Shown in pieces: positions 29,501-38,210 of a stretch of 64,000 nt of DNA. The stretch's first letter is position 1. Every line of letters starts with the position of its first letter. Under the pieces are notes generated by a model. The model had not been told where the DNA came from, did not search any database, and worked only from the letters and a program-made list of their open reading frames with translations. The stretch comes from Oligella sp050920755 (GTDB lineage Bacteria > Pseudomonadota > Gammaproteobacteria > Burkholderiales > Burkholderiaceae_B): assembly GCF_050920755.1 (NCBI RefSeq), contig NZ_CP158480.1:1426001-1490000 (forward strand). The letters run 5' to 3'. The position numbers and the translations under genes were made by a program.

Positions 29501-29615
29501 ACTGTCTAACCTCTGCCATGGCCGACGTTGGCGCCGCCCCCAGAAGTGTCAGACTGGACCCTGCCGCTGCTGTACCGGTAGCCTTGAAGAATTGTCGTCT
29601 AGTAATTTTTACCAT
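26544..29615 (-). CDS. fdnG: Selenocysteine-containing formate dehydrogenase, alpha subunit (FdnG/FdoG type)
   Basis: Periplasm-facing molybdenum enzyme that oxidises formate. Translation must read through TGA at 29027-29025 as Sec (residue 197); the two apparent frames either side are one gene of 1,023 residues, close to E. coli FdnG (1,015). ATG 29615 is chosen because TGGAGG lies five bases upstream and the product then begins with a Tat signal (TRRQFFKATG). The 4Fe-4S motif CPYCSVACG is followed much later by CPKGAG, then VUHGPTVAGLAPTFGRGAM around Sec. The C-terminal molybdopterin-binding domain ends FLVNVEKI. No beta (FdnH) or gamma (FdnI) gene is adjacent, which is unusual. Confidence 0.95.
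28985..29027 (-). promoter_or_regulatory. Sec codon with SECIS-like hairpin
   Basis: Starting at the TGA, the minus strand contains an AGCA/TGCT-closed hairpin with the loop GGTCT about 17 bases downstream. This is the same loop sequence and spacing as the E. coli fdhF/fdnG bacterial SECIS. Together with selABCD next door, it supports UGA decoding as selenocysteine. Confidence 0.85.
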
Positions 29616-29805
29616 ACGAGCCTCCAGACAGTTAACGTGTAGCAACGTCCGTATCATAAAAATATGATACCTCTGTTAAAATTCAGCAGTGTAAACAGGC
29701 TACACTGCTCCATAGTATAAGTTTAACGCTTTTCTGATATATTGAGTAGTCGCCCGTTGATTTTAGAGGCTAAAAAGTACCTTTGTAGGCGCTTTTAAGA
29801 CAAGC

Positions 29806-30519
29806 CTAGCTGATACCGTGCCGATATTTCAAATGCGCTAAATGCTTTTTCTCTATCTGTCTAAATCCCACCACTAACAGGGTATTTAAAATCAGATAAA
29901 GCACCGCTGCCGCTGAATATGCAATAAAAGGCTCATAATAGGTACTGTTAAAGTAACTGGCCGCACCGGTAATCTCTACAATCGTCACGGTCGATGCCAA
30001 GGCGGTCGCGTGCATGCTCATAATCACTTCATTACTATAAGCCGGCAATGCACGTCTTAAAGCTGAAGGAATGATAATACGATGCAAAGCCTGAAAACGG
30101 CTCATACCATAAGCCATGGCAGCCTCAACCTCACCGCGATCGGTATTTTTAATCGCCCCAGAGAAAATCACGGTAGAGTAAGCGGCCGTATTAAGCGTTA
30201 AAGCAGTTAAGACCCAGATATAACCGGACTTTAAAAACTCCCAACCCGGTTGCTGCATCAAATCACGCACCGGCTCCAAACTGGGAATACCGTAATAAAA
30301 AATATACAGCTGCACCAATAAAGGCGTACCGGTAAAAAAGTACACAAAGCCATTGGTTAAACGTCCCGCCAAACTGCGATTTTTTAAAGATAACACCGCC
30401 AAAGGCAAAGCAATAAAAAAACCGATCGAAACCGATACCAAAGTCAACATCATTGTGACCGGCACCGCCTCTAAACAAGCTCGCAGCGCTAAGAGAAAGA
30501 GCTCTAAAGTATCACTCAT
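29806..30519 (-). CDS. Polar amino acid ABC transporter permease (HisM/ArtM type)
   Basis: Inner-membrane permease of a basic or polar amino-acid importer, 237 residues with about five helices. It contains the His/Glu/Gln/Arg/Opine family segment YFFTGTPLLVQLYIFYYG and the EAA-like loop GEVEAAMAYGMSRFQALHRIIIP. It overlaps the upstream permease by 8 bases. The 148-base gap to the formate dehydrogenase gene holds no gene. Confidence 0.88.
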   Translation of the reverse strand: MSDTLELFLLALRACLEAVPVTMMLTLVSVSIGFFIALPLAVLSLKNRSLAGRLTNGFVYFFTGTPLLVQLYIFYYGIPSLEPVRDLMQQPGWEFLKSGYIWVLTALTLNTAAYSTVIFSGAIKNTDRGEVEAAMAYGMSRFQALHRIIIPSALRRALPAYSNEVIMSMHATALASTVTIVEITGAASYFNSTYYEPFIAYSAAAVLYLILNTLLVVGFRQIEKKHLAHLKYRHGIS

Positions 30520-31219
30520 CAGAAACTCCTACCAAAACACCGCGCTGATAACGCTTTTCCAAAAACACAAAGACTTTTAACGAAATATAAGTAATCAGTA
30601 GATAAAGTAAGGCAGAGACAATATTAAAAGCAAAGGAGGATTGCGTAGCACTCCCCGCCTGTTGAGCAACGCGCGTCATATCATCTAAACCGATAATCGA
30701 CACCAAAGCGGTGGATTTAGTTAATACCAACCAGTTATTACGGACCCCCGGTAAGGCATAGCGCATCATCAGTGGAAAAGTTACACTATAAAGCACCTGA
30801 AAAGGCGTTAAACCATAGGCATAGCCGGCCTCTATCTGTCCGCCCGGCACGGCCAAAATAGCCGCTCTAAAAGTCTCGGTAAAATAAGCACCGAAAATAA
30901 AGCTTAAGGTAAAAACGCCCGCCGCAAAGGGACTAATCTCAAAATCCGGCCAACCCAGCGCCGAGGTAATGGCATTAAGCCCTAATTGCGCACTGTAATA
31001 GACCATCAGCATCCAAATCAGATCGGGTACGGCACGCACAATGGTTGAATAGGACGCACCGATTCCGGCCACCAAAAAATTTCTCGACAGACGCATCAAA
31101 GCGCCAATCAAGCCAATCACAATGGCACAGAGCACAGAAAGCACACCTATCTCAACAGTGAGTAAGGCGCCATGGAGTATTCTTGGCATATATTGCCAAA
31201 TCACTTCAAAATCAAACAT
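30512..31219 (-). CDS. Polar amino acid ABC transporter permease (HisQ/ArtQ type)
   Basis: 235-residue partner permease with helices and the segment GQIEAGYAYGLTPFQVLYSVTFP (EAA loop). The periplasmic-facing portion RAVPDLIWMLMVYYS is typical of HisQ/ArtQ. It is the first gene of the pair and is divergent from the binding protein. No ATPase gene is present nearby, so the nucleotide-binding subunit is encoded elsewhere. Confidence 0.88.
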   Translation of the reverse strand: MFDFEVIWQYMPRILHGALLTVEIGVLSVLCAIVIGLIGALMRLSRNFLVAGIGASYSTIVRAVPDLIWMLMVYYSAQLGLNAITSALGWPDFEISPFAAGVFTLSFIFGAYFTETFRAAILAVPGGQIEAGYAYGLTPFQVLYSVTFPLMMRYALPGVRNNWLVLTKSTALVSIIGLDDMTRVAQQAGSATQSSFAFNIVSALLYLLITYISLKVFVFLEKRYQRGVLVGVSDE

Positions 31220-31423
31220 AGATCCTCTTAATTTAATGCAGTGATTTTACCGAAAATACGCAACAAATCGTAAGAAATATCGACTTGGCCAAATAACTCC
31301 TTGATGAGCGATACAGAGATCCCGATAATTTGATAATATCTTATGGTTTCCCTTATAGAAGACTATCAATAAAAAGGCTATAGTTTTAAAATTCTTTTTA
31401 AATTGCTTATAAAAAAGGACTAA

Positions 31424-32212
31424 ATGATGACAATCACTAAAAAGCTATTTGGTGCTACTTTACTTAGCTTTGCACTTGCCGGCAGCCTGGCTCAAGCGCA
31501 GGATCGTACGATTCGTTTCGGTACCGATGCGACTTACCCGCCTTTTGAATCTACCACACCGAGCGGTGAGATTGTGGGTTTTGATATTGACCTAGCCAAG
31601 GCGATGTGTGAGCGCTTAAAAGCGACTTGCACTTTCCAAAACCAAGGTTGGGACGGCATTATCCCTGCCCTGCGCGCTAAAAAGTTTGATGTGATTGCGT
31701 CTTCTATGAGTATTACGCCTGAGCGTGAGCGTGCCGTGGCCTTTACTCAAAAAATCTGGTCTACCCCTAACCCGCTATTCGGTAAAAAGGGTCTTAAAGC
31801 CGAGCCGACTAAAGAAGGTACTAAGGGCCTAACCGTGGGTGTTCAGCAAGGTGTGATTCAGGATGTCTATGCGACTAAATACTTTACTGATGCCAATATC
31901 CGTCGTTATAAAACTTTTGAAGATGCGGTAAATGACTTAGTGACCGGTCGTTTAGATGCGGTGTTTGCCGATAGCGGCGTAACCGATGAGTTTTTAGAAA
32001 GTGCCCGCGGCAGTAATTACGAGGTTTTAGGCGATCCTATCCCTACTTCTGCCGATGAAGCCATCTTCGGTAAGGGTACCGGTTTTGCCGTTCGCAAAGA
32101 GGACAAAGAGCTACTGGCCGACCTTAACCGCGCCTTTGAAGAAATCCGCGCCGACGGCACCTACGAAAAAATCGCTAAGGAATACTTTGATTATGATGTT
32201 TATGATGAGTAA
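31424..32212 (+). CDS. Periplasmic polar/basic amino acid-binding protein
   Basis: Substrate receptor of the divergent permeases. Residues 1-25 form a signal peptide (SFALAGSLAQAQ-D). The mature protein starts with RTIRFGTDATYPPFESTTPSGEIVGFDIDLAK-like sequence, the classical solute-binding family 3 pattern, and contains the NQGWDGIIPAL hinge segment. At 262 residues it resembles ArgT/HisJ/ArtJ. AAGGA precedes the start. A terminator follows 25 bases after the stop. Ligand (Lys/Arg/His) is inferred from family only. Confidence 0.9.
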   Translation: MMTITKKLFGATLLSFALAGSLAQAQDRTIRFGTDATYPPFESTTPSGEIVGFDIDLAKAMCERLKATCTFQNQGWDGIIPALRAKKFDVIASSMSITPERERAVAFTQKIWSTPNPLFGKKGLKAEPTKEGTKGLTVGVQQGVIQDVYATKYFTDANIRRYKTFEDAVNDLVTGRLDAVFADSGVTDEFLESARGSNYEVLGDPIPTSADEAIFGKGTGFAVRKEDKELLADLNRAFEEIRADGTYEKIAKEYFDYDVYDE

Positions 32213-32237
32213 TTAGTGATCTTGAGAAGATTTCACT

Positions 32238-32264
32238 ACGGCACTTTATGGGTGCCGTTTTTTT
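32238..32264 (+). terminator. Rho-independent terminator after the binding-protein gene
   Basis: Perfect 7-bp stem ACGGCAC/GTGCCGT (32238-32244 with 32252-32258) followed by a T run. An ATG at 32248 lies in its loop, which argues against that ATG being the start of the next gene. Confidence 0.85.
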
Positions 32265-32325
32265 ATGGCTATTTTTAATCACCCTGAAAGACATTCACAA
32301 AACAACCTCTTCATCAGGCTCTCAT

Positions 32326-33564
32326 TTGAAGTCGACTACTATTTACGCTATGCCCGGCTTCCTGCCCTTTCTGGCCGCTAGACTATGCGCTGTGTTTGCC
32401 ATGCAGATACAGGCTATTGTTGTGGCTTGGCAGGTATACGATATCACTCGCGATCCCTTATCCTTGGCCTATGTCGGTTTAGTGCAATTCATCCCCATGT
32501 TGCTTTTATTACCCTATGCAGGGGATGTGATTGATCGTTTTAGCCGTAAAGCCATTCTTGCAATCAGTTGGTTTGCTGCAGCCCTTTGCAGCGGCATATT
32601 AGTCTGGATGTCTTTGACAAACAGTACGAATGTGATGGGTTTTTATGTGGCACTGCTGCTTTTTGGTGCCAGCCGTGCCTTTATGATGCCTACTCTACAA
32701 AGCATCTTGCCACAAATTATTCCTCGTGAACGTTTGGCTCAAGCCATTGCAACCAATAGCATGACGGTAAAAATAGCTACCATCAGCGGCCCTATGATTG
32801 GTGGGGTACTTTATGCCTATGCCGGCGGTGTGTTGACGTATCTGGTCTGCTGTATCGCTTATCTTTTTGGCATTTTATTACTCAAATTCGTACCGAATCT
32901 GTACAGGGATCAGCATAAAACGCCGACAAGCAATAACAGTAACGTGTGGCAACGATTTTCTGAAGGTATCCGCTTTATCCGGAAGCAGCCGATTATTTTA
33001 GGTAGTATAAGTATCGACCTATTCGCTGTGCTTTTAGGAGGGGTCATTGCGCTCCTGCCCATTTATGCGCAAGATATCTTGCATACGGATTCAGCCGGGC
33101 TTGGATTACTAAGAAGTGCCATGGCGTTTGGTCAAATCGCTACCGGTATTTATCTGAGTCACTATCCATTTGAACGCCATGTGGGTAAAGCCATGCTGAT
33201 AGCCGTAGCAATTTTTGGTTGTGCCAACTTAGCCTTTTCACTATCAAGTATCTTCTGGTTGTCATTTGCCGCCCTGATGGTGGCCGGTGCGGCAGATATG
33301 GTGAGCGTGTATGTGCGTTTGGCGCTGATGCAATATGCCACGCCTGACTATCTACGCGGACGCGTTAATGCTGTTAATTCGCTCTTTTCGAACTCTGCGA
33401 CGGAGCTCGGCAGCTTCCGTGCAGGTACAAGTGCTGCACTCATAGGCACTGTACCGACGGCGGTATTGGGTAGTCTTTGCACCTTAGTTGTCCTCGCACT
33501 CATTGCTAACCGCATTAAAACGCTTAGACAAGTTGATCGCTTTGATGAAGTTACACCTAGCTAA
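32326..33564 (+). CDS. MFS exporter, EntS-like (MFS_3), first tandem copy
   Basis: Membrane transporter with about 12 helices, probably a proton-driven exporter. The sequence AMQIQAIVVAWQVYDITRDPLSLAYVGLVQF-like start, the loop VIDRFSRKAIL and RGRVNAVNSLF near the C-terminus match the enterobactin-exporter-like MFS branch. The frame can open at 32248, but that codon sits in a terminator loop; TTG 32326 (AGG upstream) or ATG 32350 are likelier starts, as the next gene aligns from there. It is followed after 3 bases by a close paralogue. The substrate is unknown. Confidence 0.82.
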   Translation: MKSTTIYAMPGFLPFLAARLCAVFAMQIQAIVVAWQVYDITRDPLSLAYVGLVQFIPMLLLLPYAGDVIDRFSRKAILAISWFAAALCSGILVWMSLTNSTNVMGFYVALLLFGASRAFMMPTLQSILPQIIPRERLAQAIATNSMTVKIATISGPMIGGVLYAYAGGVLTYLVCCIAYLFGILLLKFVPNLYRDQHKTPTSNNSNVWQRFSEGIRFIRKQPIILGSISIDLFAVLLGGVIALLPIYAQDILHTDSAGLGLLRSAMAFGQIATGIYLSHYPFERHVGKAMLIAVAIFGCANLAFSLSSIFWLSFAALMVAGAADMVSVYVRLALMQYATPDYLRGRVNAVNSLFSNSATELGSFRAGTSAALIGTVPTAVLGSLCTLVVLALIANRIKTLRQVDRFDEVTPS

Positions 33565-33567
33565 AAC

Positions 33568-34857
33568 ATGAACTTTCGGCGTATTAAAAAATTAAAAAAA
33601 CACATGATTGGTATTAAATTGAAGCCTTCTAATGTTTTATCGACACTTGGTTTTTTACCCTTTCTGATTGCACGTATGTGTGCCGTCTTTGCCATGCAAA
33701 TTCAGGCTATCGTGGTTGGCTGGCAAATCTACGAAATCACCCGCGACCCTATGTCATTAGCCTATGTCGGCTTGGCTCAATTTATCCCGATGCTGGTGTT
33801 TTTGCCTTATGCCGGTGACCTCATTGACCGATTTAATCGTAAAACAGTTCTCTCAATTAGCTTAGCTGTTTTAGCAGTCTGTAGTGCTTTATTGGTCTGG
33901 CTCTCTTATAGTGAAAACGATAAGGTCTATGCTTTCTACATTGTTTTATTACTCTTTGGAGTGGGACGTGCCTTTAACGGACCGGCACTACAAAGCTTAT
34001 TACCGCAAATTGTGCCGCGTGAACGACTAGCTCAAGCACTGGCTACCAATAGCATGTTAATGAAAGTAGCCACCATCATCGGCCCTGTCTTCGGCGGTTT
34101 ACTCTATGCTTATATCGGTGGTTTAAGCTATGCCGTTTGTTGCCTATTTTTTGTCATCGCTATATTTTTATTAACCTTTGTGCCGATCTTATTCAGTGAG
34201 CAGCATAGCGCCCCCGCAAGTCACTCCACCACGGTACTTCAACGCTTCTCAGAAGGCCTGCGCTTTATTTGGAAGAATCCGATTATCTTAGGCACGATCA
34301 CCTTAGATTTATTTGCCATATTACTTGGCGGTGTCGTCGCTCTCTTACCTATTTATGCACTGGAAGTTTTACAGGTTGACTCCACCGGTTTGGGGCTATT
34401 ACGTAGCGCCATGGCCATTGGCGAAATCGGTACCGGGCTTTACCTGAGCCGTCGACCATTTAATCGCCATGTCGGTAAAGTCATGTTTACGGCCGTTGCT
34501 GTCTTTGGTATTGCCAACTTGGTCTTTGCCTTTTCAACCATTTTCTGGTTGTCTTTTGCTGCCCTGGTGGTTGCCGGTGCCGGCGATATGATTAGCGTAT
34601 ACATACGCTCGGCACTCGTACAATTCTCTACGCCTGATTATTTACGTGGTCGAGTCAACGCAGTCAATATGCTGTTTATCAGCTCATCTAATGAATTGGG
34701 CACCTTCAGAGCAGGCGCCAGTGCTGCTTTAATCGGAGCCGTACCTGCTGCCGTCTTTGGAGGTCTCTGCACCTTAGGGGTGGTTGCTGCCATGGCCTGG
34801 CGCTTTAAGCCACTAAGAACGGTGGATAAGTTTGAAGAGGCGGAGCATATTAGGTGA
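33568..34857 (+). CDS. MFS exporter, EntS-like (MFS_3), second tandem copy
   Basis: 429-residue paralogue of the preceding gene, aligning along its whole length with most residues conserved (for example AMQIQAIVVGWQ, YAGDLIDRFNRK, RPFNRHVGKVM, YLRGRVNAVNMLF). This is a tandem duplication. ATG 33568 is used; ATG 33604 is an alternative closer to the shared core. Neither has a strong ribosome site, so coupling to the first copy is likely. Downstream is the left border of the degraded defense island. Confidence 0.82.
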   Translation: MNFRRIKKLKKHMIGIKLKPSNVLSTLGFLPFLIARMCAVFAMQIQAIVVGWQIYEITRDPMSLAYVGLAQFIPMLVFLPYAGDLIDRFNRKTVLSISLAVLAVCSALLVWLSYSENDKVYAFYIVLLLFGVGRAFNGPALQSLLPQIVPRERLAQALATNSMLMKVATIIGPVFGGLLYAYIGGLSYAVCCLFFVIAIFLLTFVPILFSEQHSAPASHSTTVLQRFSEGLRFIWKNPIILGTITLDLFAILLGGVVALLPIYALEVLQVDSTGLGLLRSAMAIGEIGTGLYLSRRPFNRHVGKVMFTAVAVFGIANLVFAFSTIFWLSFAALVVAGAGDMISVYIRSALVQFSTPDYLRGRVNAVNMLFISSSNELGTFRAGASAALIGAVPAAVFGGLCTLGVVAAMAWRFKPLRTVDKFEEAEHIR

Positions 34858-34958
34858 TGGGGATTGGGGATGCTTTTGCAAAATCCGCCTTTACAGCTAC
34901 TCATCATAACCCCCCCAAAGATAAATTAGTTGTAAAGTAAATTTAGGGTAGCTACCAA

Positions 34959-35041
34959 TCAAAAAGACGCCTCAAGACGACGGTTAGCTAAATCTTCTCG
35001 TTTACTTCCCAAGATTTCCTGAAGCACTCGTAGCATAGCTT
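34959..35041 (-). pseudogene. 3' remnant of the PglZ-like gene (last 26 codons)
   Basis: The minus strand reads AMLRVLQEILGSKREDLANR plus six residues and a stop, then is cut at 35041 by the end of an IS5-family element. It lies in the same direction as the 5' pieces at 38211-38270 and 39479-39529. I interpret it as the C-terminus of the same gene, with the middle lost. That link rests on position and direction only. Confidence 0.45.
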
Positions 35042-36269
35042 GAGACCTTTGCAATAACCCCTCAAATTTCCTAAAATATGGCTTATTTCCTTGCTTTCTT
35101 ACTTCAGTCCCATGAGTAGTTTCTTTCAACAAACCGCCAAAGCCCGTATTGCCAAACACCTCGACCGTTTACCGTTACTTAAGTTAGATCAAGTGATTGA
35201 TTGGCGACCGATTGAACGCTACCTCAATTCACAAAAGCAGCGTCGATTGACGACTCAACAAGGTCGTCCGAGTTATCCCGTGCTCGCCATGTTTAAGGCA
35301 GTCCTATTGGGTCAATGGCATAGCCTCTCCGATCCGGAGCTTGAGCATAGTTTGGTGACTCGCATTGATTTTACGATTTTTTGCGGTTTTGATGATATGG
35401 ACGTTCCCGATCACAGTACCCTATGCCGTTACCGTAATTGGTTGGCTGAGGAGGGTTTATTGGATAAGCTGTCAGTGCTTATCAATCAGCAGTTAAGCGA
35501 GAAGGGTCTAAAAGTAGCCAAGGCGCAAACGGCAGTGGTTGATGCGACGATTATTCAAACGGCAGGTCGTAAGAAAATGAAGGCAATTGAGCAGCTTGAG
35601 GACGGTGAGTATCATGAGTCTGCACCAAGCACTGATAAGGATGCACGTTGGACAAAAAAGGGGGCTGACTTCCATATAGGCTTTAAGCTACATGCTCGTT
35701 CGGATGGTGAGGGCTATATTGAAAAGCTTAATACCACGCCCGCTAATGTGCATGAGGTTAATCAACTTGAACCGCTCGTCAATGATTTGAAACAGGGCAC
35801 GAGAGTAGAAGCGGATAAGGGCTATAGCAGCGCAAAGAATCGAAAGCGATTACAAGCGCTCGGCTTAGAAGATGGCATTATGCAAAAGGCGCATCGCGGT
35901 TCAGTGTTGACACGTGAGCAGATAGAACGCAACAAGCGTTTATCTAAGACTCGCTATGTGATTGAGCAAAGTTTCGGCACGCTGCACCGTAAATTCAAAC
36001 ATAAGCGGGCAAGCTGTTTTGGTCTCGTCAAGGTGCATGCGCAGTCGCTTTTGAAAGCGATTTGCATCAATTGTTTAAAAGCTGCCAATAAGCTTAGGAT
36101 CGTTGCGCCTAATTTTGCCTAAAAGGCAGAATTAGGCAGATAAATGCCTAAAAAACAGGCATTTATCGATAAAAGCGGGGTGAAATTTGTCGAAAATTTC
36201 CTAAAAAAATCAAAAAATTTCCAAGTAGAACAAAAAAGCGCTATTTAACCGTTTTTATGCAAAAGTCTC
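35042..36269 (+). mobile_element. IS5-family insertion sequence, copy 1
   Basis: 1,228 bp bounded by imperfect inverted repeats starting GAGACCTTTGCA (left) and GAGACTTTTGCA (right end, reversed). Nearly identical to the copy at 48244-49471. The left flank (PglZ remnant) and right flank (old IS3 fragment) share no target duplication, so this copy marks a deletion or recombination joint. The ends resemble those of the Neisseria IS1106 group. Confidence 0.88.
35112..36122 (+). CDS. IS5-family transposase, copy 1
   Basis: DDE transposase of 336 residues from ATG 35112. The N-terminal DUF772-like part (VLAMFKAVLLGQWHSLSDPELE, then DHSTLCRYRNWL) and the catalytic part (AVVDATIIQTAG, EADKGYSSAKNR, YVIEQSFGTLHRKF) are intact. 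It differs from copy 2 at only a few residues. The frame is uninterrupted and could be active. Confidence 0.9.
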   Translation: MSSFFQQTAKARIAKHLDRLPLLKLDQVIDWRPIERYLNSQKQRRLTTQQGRPSYPVLAMFKAVLLGQWHSLSDPELEHSLVTRIDFTIFCGFDDMDVPDHSTLCRYRNWLAEEGLLDKLSVLINQQLSEKGLKVAKAQTAVVDATIIQTAGRKKMKAIEQLEDGEYHESAPSTDKDARWTKKGADFHIGFKLHARSDGEGYIEKLNTTPANVHEVNQLEPLVNDLKQGTRVEADKGYSSAKNRKRLQALGLEDGIMQKAHRGSVLTREQIERNKRLSKTRYVIEQSFGTLHRKFKHKRASCFGLVKVHAQSLLKAICINCLKAANKLRIVAPNFA

Positions 36270-36480
36270 CATCTGGTATAACACGCAGCATTGCCATAGT
36301 GGCATTCAGTTTGTCATGCCAGAGCAGCGTCATAGCGGACAGGATAACGCGATTTTAGCGCATCGCCGTGCCGTTTATGAAACAGCCAAAGAAGCTAGAC
36401 CTGAGCGTTGGAAAAACCGTTCTGTCCGCAATTGGAAACCGGTCAAAGAGGTCTGGCTAAACCCATCGAAGGAGAGTAAC
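36270..36480 (+). pseudogene. Old IS3-family copy, 3' part of orfB, truncated
   Basis: This piece is nearly identical to the last third of the orfB inside the adjacent full element, with a few substitutions. It is cut on the left by IS5 copy 1 and on the right by insertion of a full copy of the same element. Its last 63 bases continue at 38148-38210. Confidence 0.85.
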
Positions 36481-36556
36481 CCCCTCTGTCACACTAGTTG
36501 TCTGATTTTCTGATTTTTATATTTCATGTAATTGAGGGAGCGGTTAGTGTCTTACA

Positions 36557-37045
36557 ATGTCATCTTACAGTTCAGAATTTAAAGCGCAGATCGTTAAAAA
36601 AATGATGCCACCGAATAACCAAAGTGTGGCTCAAATTAGCCGAGAAAGCGGTATTCACGTATCCACTTTATATAGTTGGAAAAAACAGCTACAAGCCAGA
36701 GGATTTGTTGTGCCTGCAAAAGAATCACGTCCTGACCAATGGGACACCAAGGCGAAGTTAGCCGCTATTATTCAAACAGCCAGTATGAACGAGGCCGAGC
36801 GGTCGAGTTATTGTCGCGAGCATGGTATCTATCCTGAGCAGTTAGATGCTTGGCGGGTCGAGATTGAAGCCTTCGATATGAAGGCAGGGCCTGTGACTAA
36901 GGCGGTCTTAGCGGCTGAGCGTAAAAAGAGTCGTCAGCTAGAAAAAGAATTAAGACGTAAGGAGAAGGCCTTAGCTGAAACGGCTGCCTTATTGACCTTA
37001 TCAAAAAAAGCCCGGGCTATCTGGGGCAACGACGAGGAAGACTGA
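36557..37045 (+). CDS. IS3-family transposase OrfA (type a)
   Basis: 162-residue helix-turn-helix protein. N-terminal SVAQISRESGIHVSTLYSWKKQL is a transposase_8-type HTH; the C-terminal half is a Lys/Glu-rich coiled coil (KKSRQLEKELRRKEKALAE) common to IS3 OrfA. It is followed after 11 bases by orfB. Confidence 0.88.
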   Translation: MSSYSSEFKAQIVKKMMPPNNQSVAQISRESGIHVSTLYSWKKQLQARGFVVPAKESRPDQWDTKAKLAAIIQTASMNEAERSSYCREHGIYPEQLDAWRVEIEAFDMKAGPVTKAVLAAERKKSRQLEKELRRKEKALAETAALLTLSKKARAIWGNDEED

Positions 37046-37056
37046 TTCCTGAGCCG

Positions 37057-38112
37057 ATGAAACAGATAGCCGTGAACTTAATTGAAGAAGCTGTTAAGGC
37101 GGGAGCACGACGCCATCAAGCGTGCGACATCCTAGGCATTAGTTGTCGTACGTTATTGCGTTGGCAAGCGGCAGGTGACGACTTGGCCGATAAGCGTCGA
37201 CAGACGAATAATCGTCACTATACGCATGCATTAACGCAAGAGGAAAAGCATCACATCCTTGCCCTATGTAATCAGCCAGAATATCAAAGCTTGCCACCTT
37301 CTCAAATCGTACCTAAATTGGCTGATAAGGGGATTTATATTGCATCTGAATCTTCGTTTTACCGAGTCTTAAGAACACATGGTCAGCTAAATCGCCGTGG
37401 TCGAGCACGGCCACCACGACAGGTGCCTAAGCCTATGTCGTGGGTAGCCACAGCACCTAATCAGGTATGGTCATGGGACATCACCTATCTGCCGAGTGCA
37501 GTTCGTGGGCAGTTCTATCGCTTGTATATGACGATTGATATCTACAGTCGTCTGATTACTGGTTGGGAGATTCACCTAGAAGAATCGGCTCAACACGCAG
37601 CGACTCTGATTAGCAAGGCGTGTCTGAAACATGGAATCCGAAAAGACCAGCTTATCTTGCACTCAGATAATGGTAGCCCGATGAAAGGAGCTACCATGCT
37701 AGCGACCTTGCAGAAGTTGGGCATTGTGCCTTCCTTTAGCCGCCCGTCGGTTAGTGATGATAATCCCTATTCTGAGTCACTGTTTAGAGCACTCAAATAC
37801 ACACCGGCCTATCCTAATAAGCCTTTTACTAGCCTAGAACAGGCTCGTCAATGGGTGCATCAATTCGTCATCTGGTATAACACGCAGCATTGCCATAGTG
37901 GCATTCAGTTTGTCACGCCAGCGCAGCGTCATAGCGGACAGGATAACGCGATTTTAGCGCATCGCCGTGCCGTTTATGAAACAGCCAAAGAAGCTAGACC
38001 TGAGCGTTGGAAAAACCGTTCTGTCCGCAATTGGAAACCGGTCAAAGAGGTCTGGCTAAACCCATCGAAGGAGAGTAACGAGTTAGAGAGACATGTCGTA
38101 TTAGCAGCATAA
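37057..38112 (+). CDS. IS3-family transposase OrfB with rve integrase core (type a)
   Basis: 351-residue DDE integrase-type transposase. The catalytic Asp residues are in VWSWDITYL and LILHSDNGSPMKG, and the Glu in NPYSESLFRALKY. An HTH precedes (ACDILGISCRTLLRW). The frame is intact, ending ELERHVVLAA. The same 3' end occurs twice in tandem (38075-38210) because of the self-insertion. Confidence 0.9.
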   Translation: MKQIAVNLIEEAVKAGARRHQACDILGISCRTLLRWQAAGDDLADKRRQTNNRHYTHALTQEEKHHILALCNQPEYQSLPPSQIVPKLADKGIYIASESSFYRVLRTHGQLNRRGRARPPRQVPKPMSWVATAPNQVWSWDITYLPSAVRGQFYRLYMTIDIYSRLITGWEIHLEESAQHAATLISKACLKHGIRKDQLILHSDNGSPMKGATMLATLQKLGIVPSFSRPSVSDDNPYSESLFRALKYTPAYPNKPFTSLEQARQWVHQFVIWYNTQHCHSGIQFVTPAQRHSGQDNAILAHRRAVYETAKEARPERWKNRSVRNWKPVKEVWLNPSKESNELERHVVLAA

Positions 38113-38142
38113 CAAATCGGACAACTTGCTTGACAAACACCG

Positions 38143-38210
38143 GTAACGAGTTAGAGAGAAATGTCGTATTAGCAGCATAACAAATCGGACAACTTGCTTG
38201 ACAAACACCG
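38143..38210 (+). repeat. 68-bp tandem repeat: tail of the old IS3 copy
   Basis: 38143-38210 repeats 38075-38142 with a single mismatch. The second unit is the displaced 3' end of the older IS3 copy whose upstream part is at 36270-36480. The 38210/38211 junction is the old element's end within the PglZ-like gene. Confidence 0.85.

Larger units (their letters stand above)
36480..38142 (+). mobile_element. IS3-family element (type a), full copy inserted into an older copy
   Basis: About 1,663 bp with imperfect inverted ends (left CCCCCTCTGTCACAC, right reversed CGGTGTTTGTCAAGC; both continue into GTTGTC.GATTT). GTAA(C) is duplicated on both sides (around 36476 and 38143), and the flanks together rebuild an older copy of the same element, so this is a self-insertion. 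It contains orfA and orfB. Confidence 0.85.

Noticed and set aside
32248..32325. Start of the first MFS gene at ATG 32248
   Set aside because: That ATG sits in the loop of a strong terminator and adds residues not shared with the tandem paralogue.
36316..36513. Independent 65-residue gene
   Set aside because: It is the tail of orfB of an older IS3 copy, cut by IS5 on one side and by a self-insertion on the other.
38075..38210. Possible CRISPR or satellite-like repeat
   Set aside because: Only two units, no spacer between them, and fully explained as duplicated IS3 ends. No CRISPR array was seen anywhere in the window.
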